From Patescibacteria group bacterium (GTDB lineage: Bacteria; Patescibacteriota; WWE3; UBA101185; UBA10185): a stretch of DNA of 11,208 nucleotides. The notes under the pieces were generated by a model. It searched no databases, was not told the DNA's origin, and saw only the letters and a list, made by a program, of their open reading frames with translations. Of this stretch, positions 1-7,260 are shown piece by piece. Every line of letters starts with the position of its first letter. Position 1 is the stretch's first letter. Position numbers and translations under genes: made by a program. The stretch spans positions 1 to 11,208 of the forward strand of contig JAHIRX010000086.1 of the NCBI GenBank assembly GCA_018818485.1, written 5' to 3'.

Positions 1-13
1 AAGGAGTATTTGT

Positions 14-136
14 ATGCCCACAAAAAAGAAAAAGGTAATAAAGAGAAAACCAGTAAAGAAAACAACAAAAAGAAAACCTGCAAAGAGAACAGTAAAAAGA
101 GCAAAGAAAAAGACAACAAAGAAGAAAAAGAAATAG
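14..136 (+). CDS. 40-aa lysine-rich basic protein (histone H1-tail-like)
   Basis: A very short gene with a clear AAGGAG Shine-Dalgarno at 1-6, seven bases before ATG at 14, and a TAG stop at 134-136. The product is almost entirely Lys, Arg, Thr, Pro, Val and Ala. It begins MPTKKKK and ends in a run of five lysines, with KRKP/KRTVKR-like repeats between and no acidic residue. This is the composition of bacterial H1-like/AlgP-like DNA- or RNA-binding tails. The start is chosen because of the ribosome binding site, and because a strong hairpin terminator follows 24 bases after the stop. Binding nucleic acid by charge is inference from composition. It could instead be a ribosome-associated peptide. 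No homologous family can be named from sequence alone. A longer TTG-started frame across the same bases lacks comparable support. Confidence 0.65.
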   Translation: MPTKKKKVIKRKPVKKTTKRKPAKRTVKRAKKKTTKKKKK

Positions 137-160
137 TTTGTCAACTCGAGTCAGAAAATG

Positions 161-188
161 AAAGACAGCTACGCAAGTGGCTGTCTTT
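161..188 (+). terminator. Intrinsic terminator, 12-bp stem with GCAA tetraloop
   Basis: AAAGACAGCTAC (161-172) pairs with GTGGCTGTCTTT (177-188) around a GCAA loop, and T-rich sequence follows. The stem is continuous on the plus strand with one G-U pair (170/179), which becomes an A-C mismatch on the minus strand. Plus-strand use, ending the 14-136 gene, is therefore favoured. It lies between convergent genes, and the minus-strand side also reads into TTTCATTTTC, so it may stop both. Confidence 0.8.
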
Positions 189-192
189 TATC

Positions 193-1983
193 TTAGTGAA
201 TATCTGTTCTTTTTTCTTTGATAAAGTCTCTCCAACCCTCAACTGTTTCAACTAGTCCTGAGAAAGGAATATCAACAAGAGTTGTAAAAAAGACACTAAC
301 TATATTGTATTCTTTCCACTTTGTAGAGAGCCAAAGACCAATCCTTGCAAGAGGAATAGAAAAGAAATCAACGATAAACTCTATAAAATTACTCTTTTCT
401 TCTATAGTCAGCTCCTTTGCTTTTTGTCTGATTACCATGGCTGCAAATACAACAACGGCAACATTGGCAGTATCAATATAAAGAGAAGTCCAAGGAACTT
501 GCGCCAAACTAAATATCCAGTATGTGAAGTACAGGGCCCCGAATCCACCAGCTAAATAAATTGCAATAAATATAAAATTAAGTATTCTTCTTACCTTTTT
601 GACGAGGTTTATCTCATAAATATCTTCTTCCTCACTATTTTTAACAATCCTTTCTACTTCCTCCTTAATTTTTTCAAGATTACTGTCATCGGGAGGTTTT
701 ATAGCCCAAACTAAGATAAACATTAAAGCTGTCGGTATTAAAATATCAGCAACCAAGGCCCAGGGACTCCACGATCCGTGAATCCACTTAGCAACAGGTA
801 CCTCAAATATGAAAAGGCTTACCCCACCAGCAACAAAAATTGATAAAGTTGAAAAAATAGCAGACCTAAAGAGCCTAGATTTTAAGGTCTCGAGTCTTTT
901 GCCATAAGTATCTTCTATCATTCCATTAAAAAGAGGGGTGTCCATAAGCTTGTCTTCGATTTCCTCGGGGGTTTTTTCAAACTTATTAAAAACATCTCCT
1001 AGTATTAGATATGGGGCATCATATTTTTCTGCAATTCTATAAAATTCAGAGGTGTTTTTGTGATCTAGATCAGCCACAATTTCTTCCCACATACTTTCAC
1101 TGTTTGCTGCAAAGTAAGGATACTTTTCACTATCGTTTTCAATGAAATCTGGGTATTTATGCTTTAAAACATGATAGACAATAAGTGGTTCATCTAAATT
1201 AAAGAGTGTCTGGTGAACTGCAATATACGTCTGCACATATACTTCCTGGTCAGATAACCTTCCTTGAGGAAGCAGCTTCATTCTTTCAATCAAACAGTCT
1301 GTCATCAACTCAATTAGGGCATTTTCTCTAAGGGCCGGGTCTAAGACCTCTTCAATTTCACAAGATGCAACTTCTAAAATCCAGTTATAGAAATTAATTT
1401 TCTTTTTAACACCTGCAGATTTTTGCCTTTTAGAAAAGTGATTACCATTACCGTTTTTAATAGGTCCATTTCTTAAAATATATATATACTTATCTAAAAT
1501 CTCTTGAACATCAAATATCTTTTCTTTAGGAATAGTGCCATTTTCAAAGTACCCACTTCTAACAAGTTCCAGTACAAGCGGTTCTGCTATCTTTTCAGGC
1601 TCAACATCAGGTAAAAGACCTGCTCCAGAAATTTCTGAGATAAGCCTTCTTTTCAGGATTCTTTCAATAACAGATCTCCTCATTAAGTGCTCCTCTTTCC
1701 AATCAATAACTCTTCTTATCTTTTCGTAAAATTTAGCTATTCTTGAAGCCAGCTCATCAACAGTAATAGGGGTAGATGCCTTTTCTTTTTCCTTCTTTAA
1801 AGCATTTCGAAATTTTTCAATATAGTCTCTAATTGGCTTTGAAAGACTTCCTTTAAGTGTGCTTACAGGTTTATAGCTAGTACCTGATGGAGTGTTTTTA
1901 GGCCCTTCCACAGACTTTTCCACCTCAGATTCGGTCTGAGGAATATCTTTTTTTATATCACCTAAATATATAGTTCCTTCCAT
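193..1983 (-). CDS. Conserved multi-pass membrane protein of unknown function
   Basis: A 596-residue protein that I cannot assign to a named family. The first ~70 residues are polar and probably disordered. Residues ~70-370 are soluble, mostly helical and charged. They are followed by four clear hydrophobic segments at ~373-397, 407-428, 467-493 and 500-518, with an acidic/basic linker (430-465) between the second and third. The C-terminal ~65 residues are amphipathic, rich in aromatics (WLSTKWKEYN around 551-560), and probably lie at the membrane surface. There is no signal peptide and no recognisable catalytic motif. The domain plan resembles uncharacterised membrane proteins I associate with Patescibacteria, but that is an impression. 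It is divergent from the glycosyltransferase gene, with 61 bp between the starts. There is no Shine-Dalgarno, and a TATAAT element lies only 10 bases before the ATG, so the message is probably leaderless. TAA stop at 193-195. Confidence 0.85.
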   Translation of the reverse strand: MEGTIYLGDIKKDIPQTESEVEKSVEGPKNTPSGTSYKPVSTLKGSLSKPIRDYIEKFRNALKKEKEKASTPITVDELASRIAKFYEKIRRVIDWKEEHLMRRSVIERILKRRLISEISGAGLLPDVEPEKIAEPLVLELVRSGYFENGTIPKEKIFDVQEILDKYIYILRNGPIKNGNGNHFSKRQKSAGVKKKINFYNWILEVASCEIEEVLDPALRENALIELMTDCLIERMKLLPQGRLSDQEVYVQTYIAVHQTLFNLDEPLIVYHVLKHKYPDFIENDSEKYPYFAANSESMWEEIVADLDHKNTSEFYRIAEKYDAPYLILGDVFNKFEKTPEEIEDKLMDTPLFNGMIEDTYGKRLETLKSRLFRSAIFSTLSIFVAGGVSLFIFEVPVAKWIHGSWSPWALVADILIPTALMFILVWAIKPPDDSNLEKIKEEVERIVKNSEEEDIYEINLVKKVRRILNFIFIAIYLAGGFGALYFTYWIFSLAQVPWTSLYIDTANVAVVVFAAMVIRQKAKELTIEEKSNFIEFIVDFFSIPLARIGLWLSTKWKEYNIVSVFFTTLVDIPFSGLVETVEGWRDFIKEKRTDIH

Positions 1984-1993
1984 AATCTTGGGT

Positions 1994-2024
1994 ATTATAC
2001 CTTATTATAGCCGAGAATTGTCTT
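1994..2024 (-). promoter_or_regulatory. Promoter for the 596-aa membrane protein
   Basis: On the minus strand a perfect TATAAT (1999-1994) is preceded by AAGACA (2024-2019, four of six matches to TTGACA) at a long 19-bp spacing. Initiation at the usual distance would fall only 2-5 bases before the ATG at 1983, giving an essentially leaderless transcript. Confidence 0.5.
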
Positions 2025-2029
2025 CAGTG

Positions 2030-2035
2030 TATACT
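2030..2035 (+). promoter_or_regulatory. Possible -10 element for the glycosyltransferase gene
   Basis: TATACT lies nine bases upstream of the ATG at 2045. No convincing -35 is visible, but the spacing to the start repeats the short-leader pattern seen at other genes here. No Shine-Dalgarno precedes the ATG. Confidence 0.3.
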
Positions 2036-2044
2036 ATACCTACA

Positions 2045-3586
2045 ATGAAAAAGCTGATAGTATTGTTAGCTACGATTACTATACTCGGTCTCTTCCTAAG
2101 ACTTTGGCATATAGGATTTGGGCTCCCCCACAGTTTTTACGCAGATGAGCCAGAAATTGCTGAGCTTGCCATAAAATACACCTACGAAATACGTAATATT
2201 ATTTCTCAAAAAGACTATTTCAAACTAATTCCTATATCTTTTGTATATGGAACATTCCCAACCTATCTTTTGACCCTAGCTACTATGTTTTTCAGTAAAA
2301 TGGGAAATCTTCTAAATTTACCTTTTGATAAAACTAGCGTTTATGTGTTTTTAAGAAGTTTTAGCTCTGTTTTATCCTTTTTTGTTGTTCCAATAGTATC
2401 TTATCTTTACTTCAAGCTATTTAAAGACAAGCTTGGTACAGCAATAACCTTTGCTCTTTTAGCTCTAAACTGGAAGCTTATTGTTCATGCCCACTACATA
2501 AATACTGATATTTTCCTTGCACTTCTAACATCTCTTTCATTTTTGAGTTTATATAACCTTTATAAAAGTGAGGAAGATACTAAATGGACTGTTCTTACGG
2601 GTATACTAGTAGGGCTTGCGATAGGCACAAAGTTTACTGCTGTTTTAACTGTCCCTCTTTATATCTACATTATTCTAAAAAGAAAAGATTGGAAATCTAT
2701 AGCAGGTTTTATTCTTGTAATATTTGCTACATTCATAATTTCTAATCCGTTCTCCTTAATATTTGCAAATAACTTTGTTTTTAGAATGTGGGAAATGCTC
2801 ACAAAAGAAGGGGGGCTGGTGTTTGATTCTGTTGATACATCTCTTCTTAAGTATATTTTTGGACTTGCTTGGATAGTTACCCCTCTAATCCTTCTTATGT
2901 CTTTATACGGAAAGTGGAAAGGCTATAAAAAATCGGAAGATAAACCATTTCATATCTTTTTGATATTAAACGTTGTCTTCTACCTAGTCTTTTACTCACT
3001 TCAATCAAGAAGAGTAGATAGGTGGTTACTTCCGATAGTTCCAATAGTTCTTTTATATGCGGGAAGAGGAATAGTTAGTTTACGCAGAAAATTTCTCTTT
3101 TTACCACTTCTAGTCCTTATTACTATTTCGTATCTTTATTTCCCAGTACTTCTTACAACTCAATTCCAAGAAGACACACCAAAATCAGCAGCATATGTCT
3201 GGGTACGTGATAATTTATCCCCATCCTCAAATAAATTGGTTTATACGGAAGAAGGACTTGATCCTATGAATAAACTTCTAGGAGAAAGGGTTATTCAATA
3301 TCAGGTTTATGAGAGTGAAAATGCTCAATTTTTTATACCTGAGGATGCAAACGGCTATGATTACGTAATCTTATCTTCAAGACCAATGCAAAACTTCAAA
3401 AGAAAACAAGTTAGAGAAAAATTCCCATTCTATGCAGAAAAATGGGATTTTTTTGAAGAACAAATTTATGAAAGTGGAAACTTTAAGTTAATAAAAAGCT
3501 TTGAGTTACCAAAACCAAATTTAATACCACTATCTGATGTTTTTATCTATGAAAATCTAAACCCACCTGTTAGAGGTAGTCTCTAA
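2045..3586 (+). CDS. GT39/ArnT-like GT-C fold membrane glycosyltransferase
   Basis: A 513-residue polytopic protein of the dolichol/polyprenyl-phosphate-mannose-dependent type (PMT/ArnT-like, Pfam PMT_2 or relatives). An N-terminal membrane helix (4-22) is followed by an extracytoplasmic loop with the Asp-Glu pair D34-E35 (FYADEPE), where GT-C enzymes place their catalytic acid. About ten membrane helices follow, including the HAHYINTD stretch (148-155), GLAIGTKFTAV (190-200) and RRVDRWLLPIVPIV (322-335), all typical of this superfamily. Residues ~375-513 form a soluble, presumably extracytoplasmic domain. It probably transfers a sugar from a lipid-phosphate carrier to an envelope glycan, lipid or protein. 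The acceptor cannot be told from sequence. The ATG at 2045 is preferred over an in-frame TTG at 1988, which would add 19 residues in front of an obvious membrane helix. Its 3' end overlaps the rpoD 3' end tail-to-tail. Confidence 0.85.
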   Translation: MKKLIVLLATITILGLFLRLWHIGFGLPHSFYADEPEIAELAIKYTYEIRNIISQKDYFKLIPISFVYGTFPTYLLTLATMFFSKMGNLLNLPFDKTSVYVFLRSFSSVLSFFVVPIVSYLYFKLFKDKLGTAITFALLALNWKLIVHAHYINTDIFLALLTSLSFLSLYNLYKSEEDTKWTVLTGILVGLAIGTKFTAVLTVPLYIYIILKRKDWKSIAGFILVIFATFIISNPFSLIFANNFVFRMWEMLTKEGGLVFDSVDTSLLKYIFGLAWIVTPLILLMSLYGKWKGYKKSEDKPFHIFLILNVVFYLVFYSLQSRRVDRWLLPIVPIVLLYAGRGIVSLRRKFLFLPLLVLITISYLYFPVLLTTQFQEDTPKSAAYVWVRDNLSPSSNKLVYTEEGLDPMNKLLGERVIQYQVYESENAQFFIPEDANGYDYVILSSRPMQNFKRKQVREKFPFYAEKWDFFEEQIYESGNFKLIKSFELPKPNLIPLSDVFIYENLNPPVRGSL

Positions 3587-4817
3587 GCCTCTTACTTCTG
3601 CTTGGATGGCGAAGTTTTCTCAGTGCTTTAGCCTCAATCTGTCTAATACGTTCTCTTGTAACACCAAATTCTTTACCAACCTCCTCAAGTGTTCTAGTTC
3701 TTCCATCTTTAAGACCAAACCTTAGCTCCAATACTCTTTTCTCTCTGGCATTAAGTGTATGAAGTACATCTCCAATATGACCTTTAAGTAGTTCTCTACT
3801 TGCAGATTCAAAAGGAGAAAGTGTAAGCTCATCAGGAATAAATTCTTTTAATCTTGTGTCCTCTTCTTTTCCTACGGGAGTCTCTAAAGAAGTGGTTCCC
3901 TGAGAAATCTTAACAATCTCATGGGCTTTTATAGGATCGATCTCCATAACTTTTGCAATCTCTTCTGGTGTTGGGGGTCTTTCTAACTTTTGTTCAAGCT
4001 GCCTTTCAATCTTTTTATACTTGTTAATGGTTTCTACCATGTGAACAGGGATACGAATTGTTTTAGCTTGGTCTGCAATTGCTCTTGTTATTGCTTGCCT
4101 GATCCACCATGTGGCATATGTTGAGAATTTAAAACCTCTTCTCCAATCAAATTTATCAACTGCTCTCATAAGACCAATGTTTCCTTCTTGAATGAGGTCT
4201 AAAAACTGAAGACCTCTTCCCATATACTTTTTAGCAATACTTACAACTAATCTTAGGTTGGCTCGAGACAGCATCATTTTAGCCTCGTTATCACTTTTTT
4301 CTACTCTTTTTGCGAGAGCTACCTCTTCATCTTTTGTTAGAAGGTCGTAATTTCCAATCTCTTTTAGATACATTCTAACTGGATCTGAGGTGGTAGTTTT
4401 ATCAAGTTTTATCTTGGTAAGATCAATTTCTTCAAGCTTTGCTAGCTTTTCTGCTTCTTTCTCTGATTGAAGATCAAAAACATCAATTCCAGCCTCTACT
4501 AATCCCTCATACACATGATCTAGTGTTTCAATATCTTCTTCTGCATTAGGAAAGAGAGCTAGTACATCATCTAGGGTTAGATAACCTTGCTTTTTACCTT
4601 TTTTAATAAGCTTTTTGATACCTAACTCCTTAGGATCAATCTTTAATCTTTTTGATTCTTCAATTAATTCTGTTTCCTCCTTAGCCTTTATTACAGGCTT
4701 TTTTGGTAACACTTTTCTAACCTGTTTTTTTGTAGTTTTTGGTGTTTTTGCTTGTCTCTTAGTGCTCTTAGGGGTCTTTTTAGTTTTATTAGATTTAGAA
4801 ATGGATTTTTTTGGCAT
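3570..4817 (-). CDS. rpoD: Primary RNA polymerase sigma factor RpoD (sigma-70 family)
   Basis: A 415-residue housekeeping sigma factor. Residues 1-46 are a Lys/Thr/Pro-rich basic tail. A reduced region 1.1-like segment (~66-115) follows, then region 1.2 (DPVRMYLKEIG, 145-155) and region 2 (~185-255, with NLRLVVSIAKKY, DLIQEGNIGLMRAVDKFD and the core/-10 recognition stretch FSTYATWWIRQAI). Region 3 covers ~257-335, with the finger around 318-332. Region 4 covers ~350-415 and has the helix-turn-helix LEEVGKEFGVTRERIRQIEAKAL used for -35 recognition. The large region 1.2-2 insertion of E. coli RpoD is absent, as in many bacteria. It lies 40 bp after dnaG in the same direction, matching the classic dnaG-rpoD operon. 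GAGGGT seven bases before the ATG is a good ribosome binding site. The last 17 bp overlap the convergent glycosyltransferase gene. Confidence 0.98.
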   Translation of the reverse strand: MPKKSISKSNKTKKTPKSTKRQAKTPKTTKKQVRKVLPKKPVIKAKEETELIEESKRLKIDPKELGIKKLIKKGKKQGYLTLDDVLALFPNAEEDIETLDHVYEGLVEAGIDVFDLQSEKEAEKLAKLEEIDLTKIKLDKTTTSDPVRMYLKEIGNYDLLTKDEEVALAKRVEKSDNEAKMMLSRANLRLVVSIAKKYMGRGLQFLDLIQEGNIGLMRAVDKFDWRRGFKFSTYATWWIRQAITRAIADQAKTIRIPVHMVETINKYKKIERQLEQKLERPPTPEEIAKVMEIDPIKAHEIVKISQGTTSLETPVGKEEDTRLKEFIPDELTLSPFESASRELLKGHIGDVLHTLNAREKRVLELRFGLKDGRTRTLEEVGKEFGVTRERIRQIEAKALRKLRHPSRSKRLRDYL

Positions 4818-4857
4818 AAAATACCCTCAAATTAAAATAATACACGATACTTATACT

Positions 4858-6624
4858 CTATATAAGGCCTTTTGACAATTTTTCAAATCTTTTAGTTAAA
4901 CTCTCCAACTCTTTTGTATCACTTTCTTTCTCTGCAAGTTTAATCTTTTCTGTTAAATCGGATAGTTCTCTTTTAGTAGCATCCATCTTAATCCTTTGCA
5001 CAGTGCCTTCAAGGTCTTTCTCTAAAATCACTTTTTTGTCCTCGTCTAATCCTTCTATATCCCACAAGAAAAGGTCAGAAACTAATTTCTGGTCATCTTC
5101 ATCAAGCTTATTCAAAAGAGATTTTATATTTATATCTGTCTTTCTACCTTTAATGTAGGGTAGGGCCTTCTCAAAGATGCTTCTAACCTGGTCGCTTAAA
5201 AAGTCTTTAGGTTCAAGTTTAGTGGCCTGTTCTTTTGCAATATCAATTGGTACCTTCAAAAGAAGGGCAACAAAATGTGCTTCTGGTTTTCTCTTATCTA
5301 CAGGAAATATTTGGTCTGATTCTTCAATGAATTCATAATCCCGATCTTTTTCTACACTCCCTTTTTTAAACATTGAAAAGGCTGTCTCTAAGGATAAATT
5401 TAGTTCAGAAGATACTTCTTTTATATAGTGATCTAAAACTACTTGGTTTGTAATCTTAGAAAAGACAGGAATAAGCTCCTCCATAATCTTTTTCTTTCCT
5501 AAAGCTGTCTTTTTATTGTTTCTTTTTAGTGCAGTAACAAGGAAAAAGTCATAAGCACCAACAGCATCTTTAAGTACCTTTTTAGCCAAACTTAAATCTG
5601 CATGAATAAGCTCATCAAGGTCTTTATGTGGCTCAGGAACAATTGCAATCTTTATATTAAACCCCTGCTTTTCTGCAAGTTCAATAGCACGCAGGGAAGC
5701 CGTAACTCCAGCAAAATCACTATCAAAACTAAACGTTACATCTTTAGTATACCTAGAAAGAATTCTAAGTTGGTTATCTGTGAGAGAAGTTCCCGACACG
5801 GTAACTAAGTTTTTTATACCTTCTTGCCACGCAGATATTAAATCCATCTGACCTTCAACAAAGACTGTTCCTTCTTTTTTAATATTCACTCTATTTTTAT
5901 CAAGCCCAAACAAAAAGCTAGTTTTATGAAATACAGGAGTCTCAGAAGTATTTAGATATTTTGGTTTCCTATCAAGAACAGTTCTACCGGTAAATCCAAC
6001 TACTTTTTTATCAACTGAGGTCAGGGGAAAAACTATTCTTCCTCTAAACTTATCAATAAAACCCTCTCCTCTTTGCTTTTTAATTACAACTCCGGAAGCT
6101 ACCATATCTAAGTCTTTTATTCCCTTGGATGCTAAATACTTATACAAAGAATCCCAATTATCAGGAGCGTAGCCTATTAAAAACTCTTTTATTGTTTCTT
6201 TTTTAAGTTTTCTATCTTTTGTTAAGTAAGAAAGGGCCTTTTTACCAGATTTATGTTCTAAAAGAAGGTAGTTATAGAATTTTGTAGAAAGCTCGTTGAT
6301 ACGGTAAATATTCTTTCTAATTTCGGCTTGAGTATCTGGTACCCTTCTAATAAGCTTTACTCCAGCTCTTTCAGCTAGTATCTCTATGGCTCTTGAGAAA
6401 TCTACACCTTCTATTTCTTGAACAAAGCTATAAATATCTCCAGAAACACCACAACCAAAACATTTATATATTTGAAGCTCAGGGGAAACCATAAAAGATG
6501 GGGTTTTCTCAGAATGAAATGGACAAACTGACTTATAATTTCTACCAGATTTCTTTAGAGGTACGTAACTACCTACAACATCAACAATATCTAGCTTCTG
6601 CTTGATTTCGTCTTTCTGGTCCAT
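4858..6624 (-). CDS. dnaG: DNA primase DnaG
   Basis: A 588-residue replicative primase that synthesises the RNA primers extended by DNA polymerase III. The N-terminal zinc-binding domain has C34-P-F-H37 and C55-F-G-C58, a CHC2-type finger. The basic RNA polymerase core motif DKFRGRIVFPL is at 191-201. The TOPRIM fold follows, with E258 in FVEGQMD, D301/D303 in FDSDFAG (more often FDGDxAG) and the third acidic site near D335-D337. The C-terminal ~440-588 region is the likely DnaB helicase-interaction domain, ending in a charged helix. Length is normal for the family. The gene precedes rpoD but there is no rpsU upstream. Instead a deaminase gene and a tRNA fragment lie there. No Shine-Dalgarno precedes the ATG. 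A TTGACA/TGTAAT promoter gives a leader of roughly 20 bases. Confidence 0.98.
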   Translation of the reverse strand: MDQKDEIKQKLDIVDVVGSYVPLKKSGRNYKSVCPFHSEKTPSFMVSPELQIYKCFGCGVSGDIYSFVQEIEGVDFSRAIEILAERAGVKLIRRVPDTQAEIRKNIYRINELSTKFYNYLLLEHKSGKKALSYLTKDRKLKKETIKEFLIGYAPDNWDSLYKYLASKGIKDLDMVASGVVIKKQRGEGFIDKFRGRIVFPLTSVDKKVVGFTGRTVLDRKPKYLNTSETPVFHKTSFLFGLDKNRVNIKKEGTVFVEGQMDLISAWQEGIKNLVTVSGTSLTDNQLRILSRYTKDVTFSFDSDFAGVTASLRAIELAEKQGFNIKIAIVPEPHKDLDELIHADLSLAKKVLKDAVGAYDFFLVTALKRNNKKTALGKKKIMEELIPVFSKITNQVVLDHYIKEVSSELNLSLETAFSMFKKGSVEKDRDYEFIEESDQIFPVDKRKPEAHFVALLLKVPIDIAKEQATKLEPKDFLSDQVRSIFEKALPYIKGRKTDINIKSLLNKLDEDDQKLVSDLFLWDIEGLDEDKKVILEKDLEGTVQRIKMDATKRELSDLTEKIKLAEKESDTKELESLTKRFEKLSKGLI

Positions 6625-6629
6625 TGGTG

Positions 6630-6644
6630 TCTGTATATCACAGA
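6630..6644 (-). other. Small hairpin in the dnaG leader
   Basis: TCTGT-GATAT-ACAGA on the minus strand, a 5-bp stem with a 5-base loop ending five bases before the dnaG ATG. It occupies the place where a ribosome binding site would be expected. It is short and could be chance. Confidence 0.3.
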
Positions 6645-6653
6645 TTAAACTTG

Positions 6654-6683
6654 ATTACAAAGCTTAAAACAAAGTGTTGTCAA
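6654..6683 (-). promoter_or_regulatory. dnaG-rpoD promoter
   Basis: A perfect TTGACA (6683-6678, minus strand), an 18-bp spacer, then TGTAAT (6659-6654, five of six to TATAAT). This is the best -35/-10 pair in the window. It lies about 30 bp upstream of dnaG and would drive dnaG-rpoD independently of the deaminase and tRNA genes. The -35 starts directly after the CCA of the tRNA-like fragment. Confidence 0.7.
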
Positions 6684-6699
6684 TGGCGGAGGGCATGGG
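6684..6699 (-). pseudogene. Displaced tRNA 3'-end fragment (Ser-like)
   Basis: On the minus strand this 16-base piece reads CCCAT-GCCCTCC-G-CCA. Its lengths fit the T-stem 3' strand, acceptor 3' strand, discriminator and encoded CCA of a tRNA, and it shares CCCTCCGCCA with all or most of each serine tRNA in the window. No matching 5' half precedes it, since the deaminase gene ends 17 bases upstream. It is best read as a tRNA-Ser remnant. It may instead be a chance or degenerate match. Confidence 0.4.
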
Positions 6700-6716
6700 A
6701 CGCACTTGGAACTTTT

Positions 6717-7112
6717 TTAGAACAAACCTTCGTCCCAAGGATAAGGTAGCAGTTCTTTGAGCTTAACAACTCTATCTTTTTTAATTAGTACGTCTGTATC
6801 TAAGTTGTCGCTATCGATTTGGTACATAAATTCCCTACATCTACCACATGGGGGCAGGACTGTACCGTCTTCAAGAACTGCAACGATTTTTTTAATTTTA
6901 AACTCTTGATTAGTAACCGCTGCGGCGATCGCGCTATGTTCAGCGCAAAAACCTATACTTGACGGTGTGTCTATACTGACACCAAAATACATTTTTCCGG
7001 AACTTGAAACAAGCGCACAACCACAATCTGCAGTTGTGAAACCATGACGCATTTTTTTGGATTTAACAAAGGATTGCGCTTTTTCGATAAGATGTTCGTT
7101 GGTTACTTCCAT
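6717..7112 (-). CDS. Cytidine deaminase family protein (Cdd/blasticidin-S-deaminase-like)
   Basis: A 131-residue zinc-dependent deaminase. The catalytic core is C56-A-E58 (FCAEHSAI) and P-C89-G-R-C92 (LPPCGRCREF), giving three Cys ligands and the proton-shuttling Glu of homotetrameric cytidine deaminases. The N-terminal strand CGCALVSSSGKMYFGVSID replaces the usual NxEN substrate loop with SIDTPS. The C-terminus ELLPYPWDEG resembles the LLP...WEG ending of blasticidin-S deaminases. Pyrimidine salvage (cytidine/deoxycytidine to uridine) is the default expectation, and deamination of a nucleoside analogue is possible. The gene sits 39 bp after tRNA-Ser(GGA), has no Shine-Dalgarno, and is followed by a tRNA 3'-end fragment. 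Part of it (about 6918-6947) is more G+C rich than its neighbours. These points hint at acquisition at a tRNA site. Confidence 0.85.
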   Translation of the reverse strand: MEVTNEHLIEKAQSFVKSKKMRHGFTTADCGCALVSSSGKMYFGVSIDTPSSIGFCAEHSAIAAAVTNQEFKIKKIVAVLEDGTVLPPCGRCREFMYQIDSDNLDTDVLIKKDRVVKLKELLPYPWDEGLF

Positions 7113-7151
7113 TAAAGAAATGATAACGCAAGTTCATGCCATTTTCTAGTC

Positions 7152-7241
7152 TGGCGGAGGGAGGGGGATTCGAACCCCCGTGCCAGTTTCCTGACGCGTC
7201 GCTTTCCAAGCGAGCCGAATAGACCACTCTCGCATCCCTCC
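7152..7241 (-). tRNA. tRNA-Ser(GGA)
   Basis: Class II tRNA. Acceptor GGAGGGA/TCCCTCC, anticodon loop TTGGAAA (anticodon GGA, reading UCC/UCU), long variable arm GTCAG-GAAA-CTGGC, T-arm GGGGG-TTCGAAT-CCCCC, discriminator G and encoded CCA. The outermost anticodon-stem pair is C-C. A TATAAAAT element overlapping the preceding gene's stop may be its promoter. Confidence 0.95.
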
Positions 7242-7260
7242 AGAACACTATGATTTTATA

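Noticed and set aside
10..255. 81-codon TTG-started frame at the left edge
   Set aside because: It overlaps the 40-aa basic gene in another frame. Its TTG lies only three bases after the Shine-Dalgarno, and it runs through the terminator hairpin into the convergent gene.
1988..2044. TTG start adding 19 residues to the glycosyltransferase
   Set aside because: The extension is polar, lies across the divergent promoter region, and precedes a normal N-terminal membrane helix starting at the ATG.
7063..7248. 61-codon minus-strand frame over tRNA-Ser(GGA)
   Set aside because: It is the translated tRNA plus the start of the deaminase gene in another frame. The tRNA explains the sequence.
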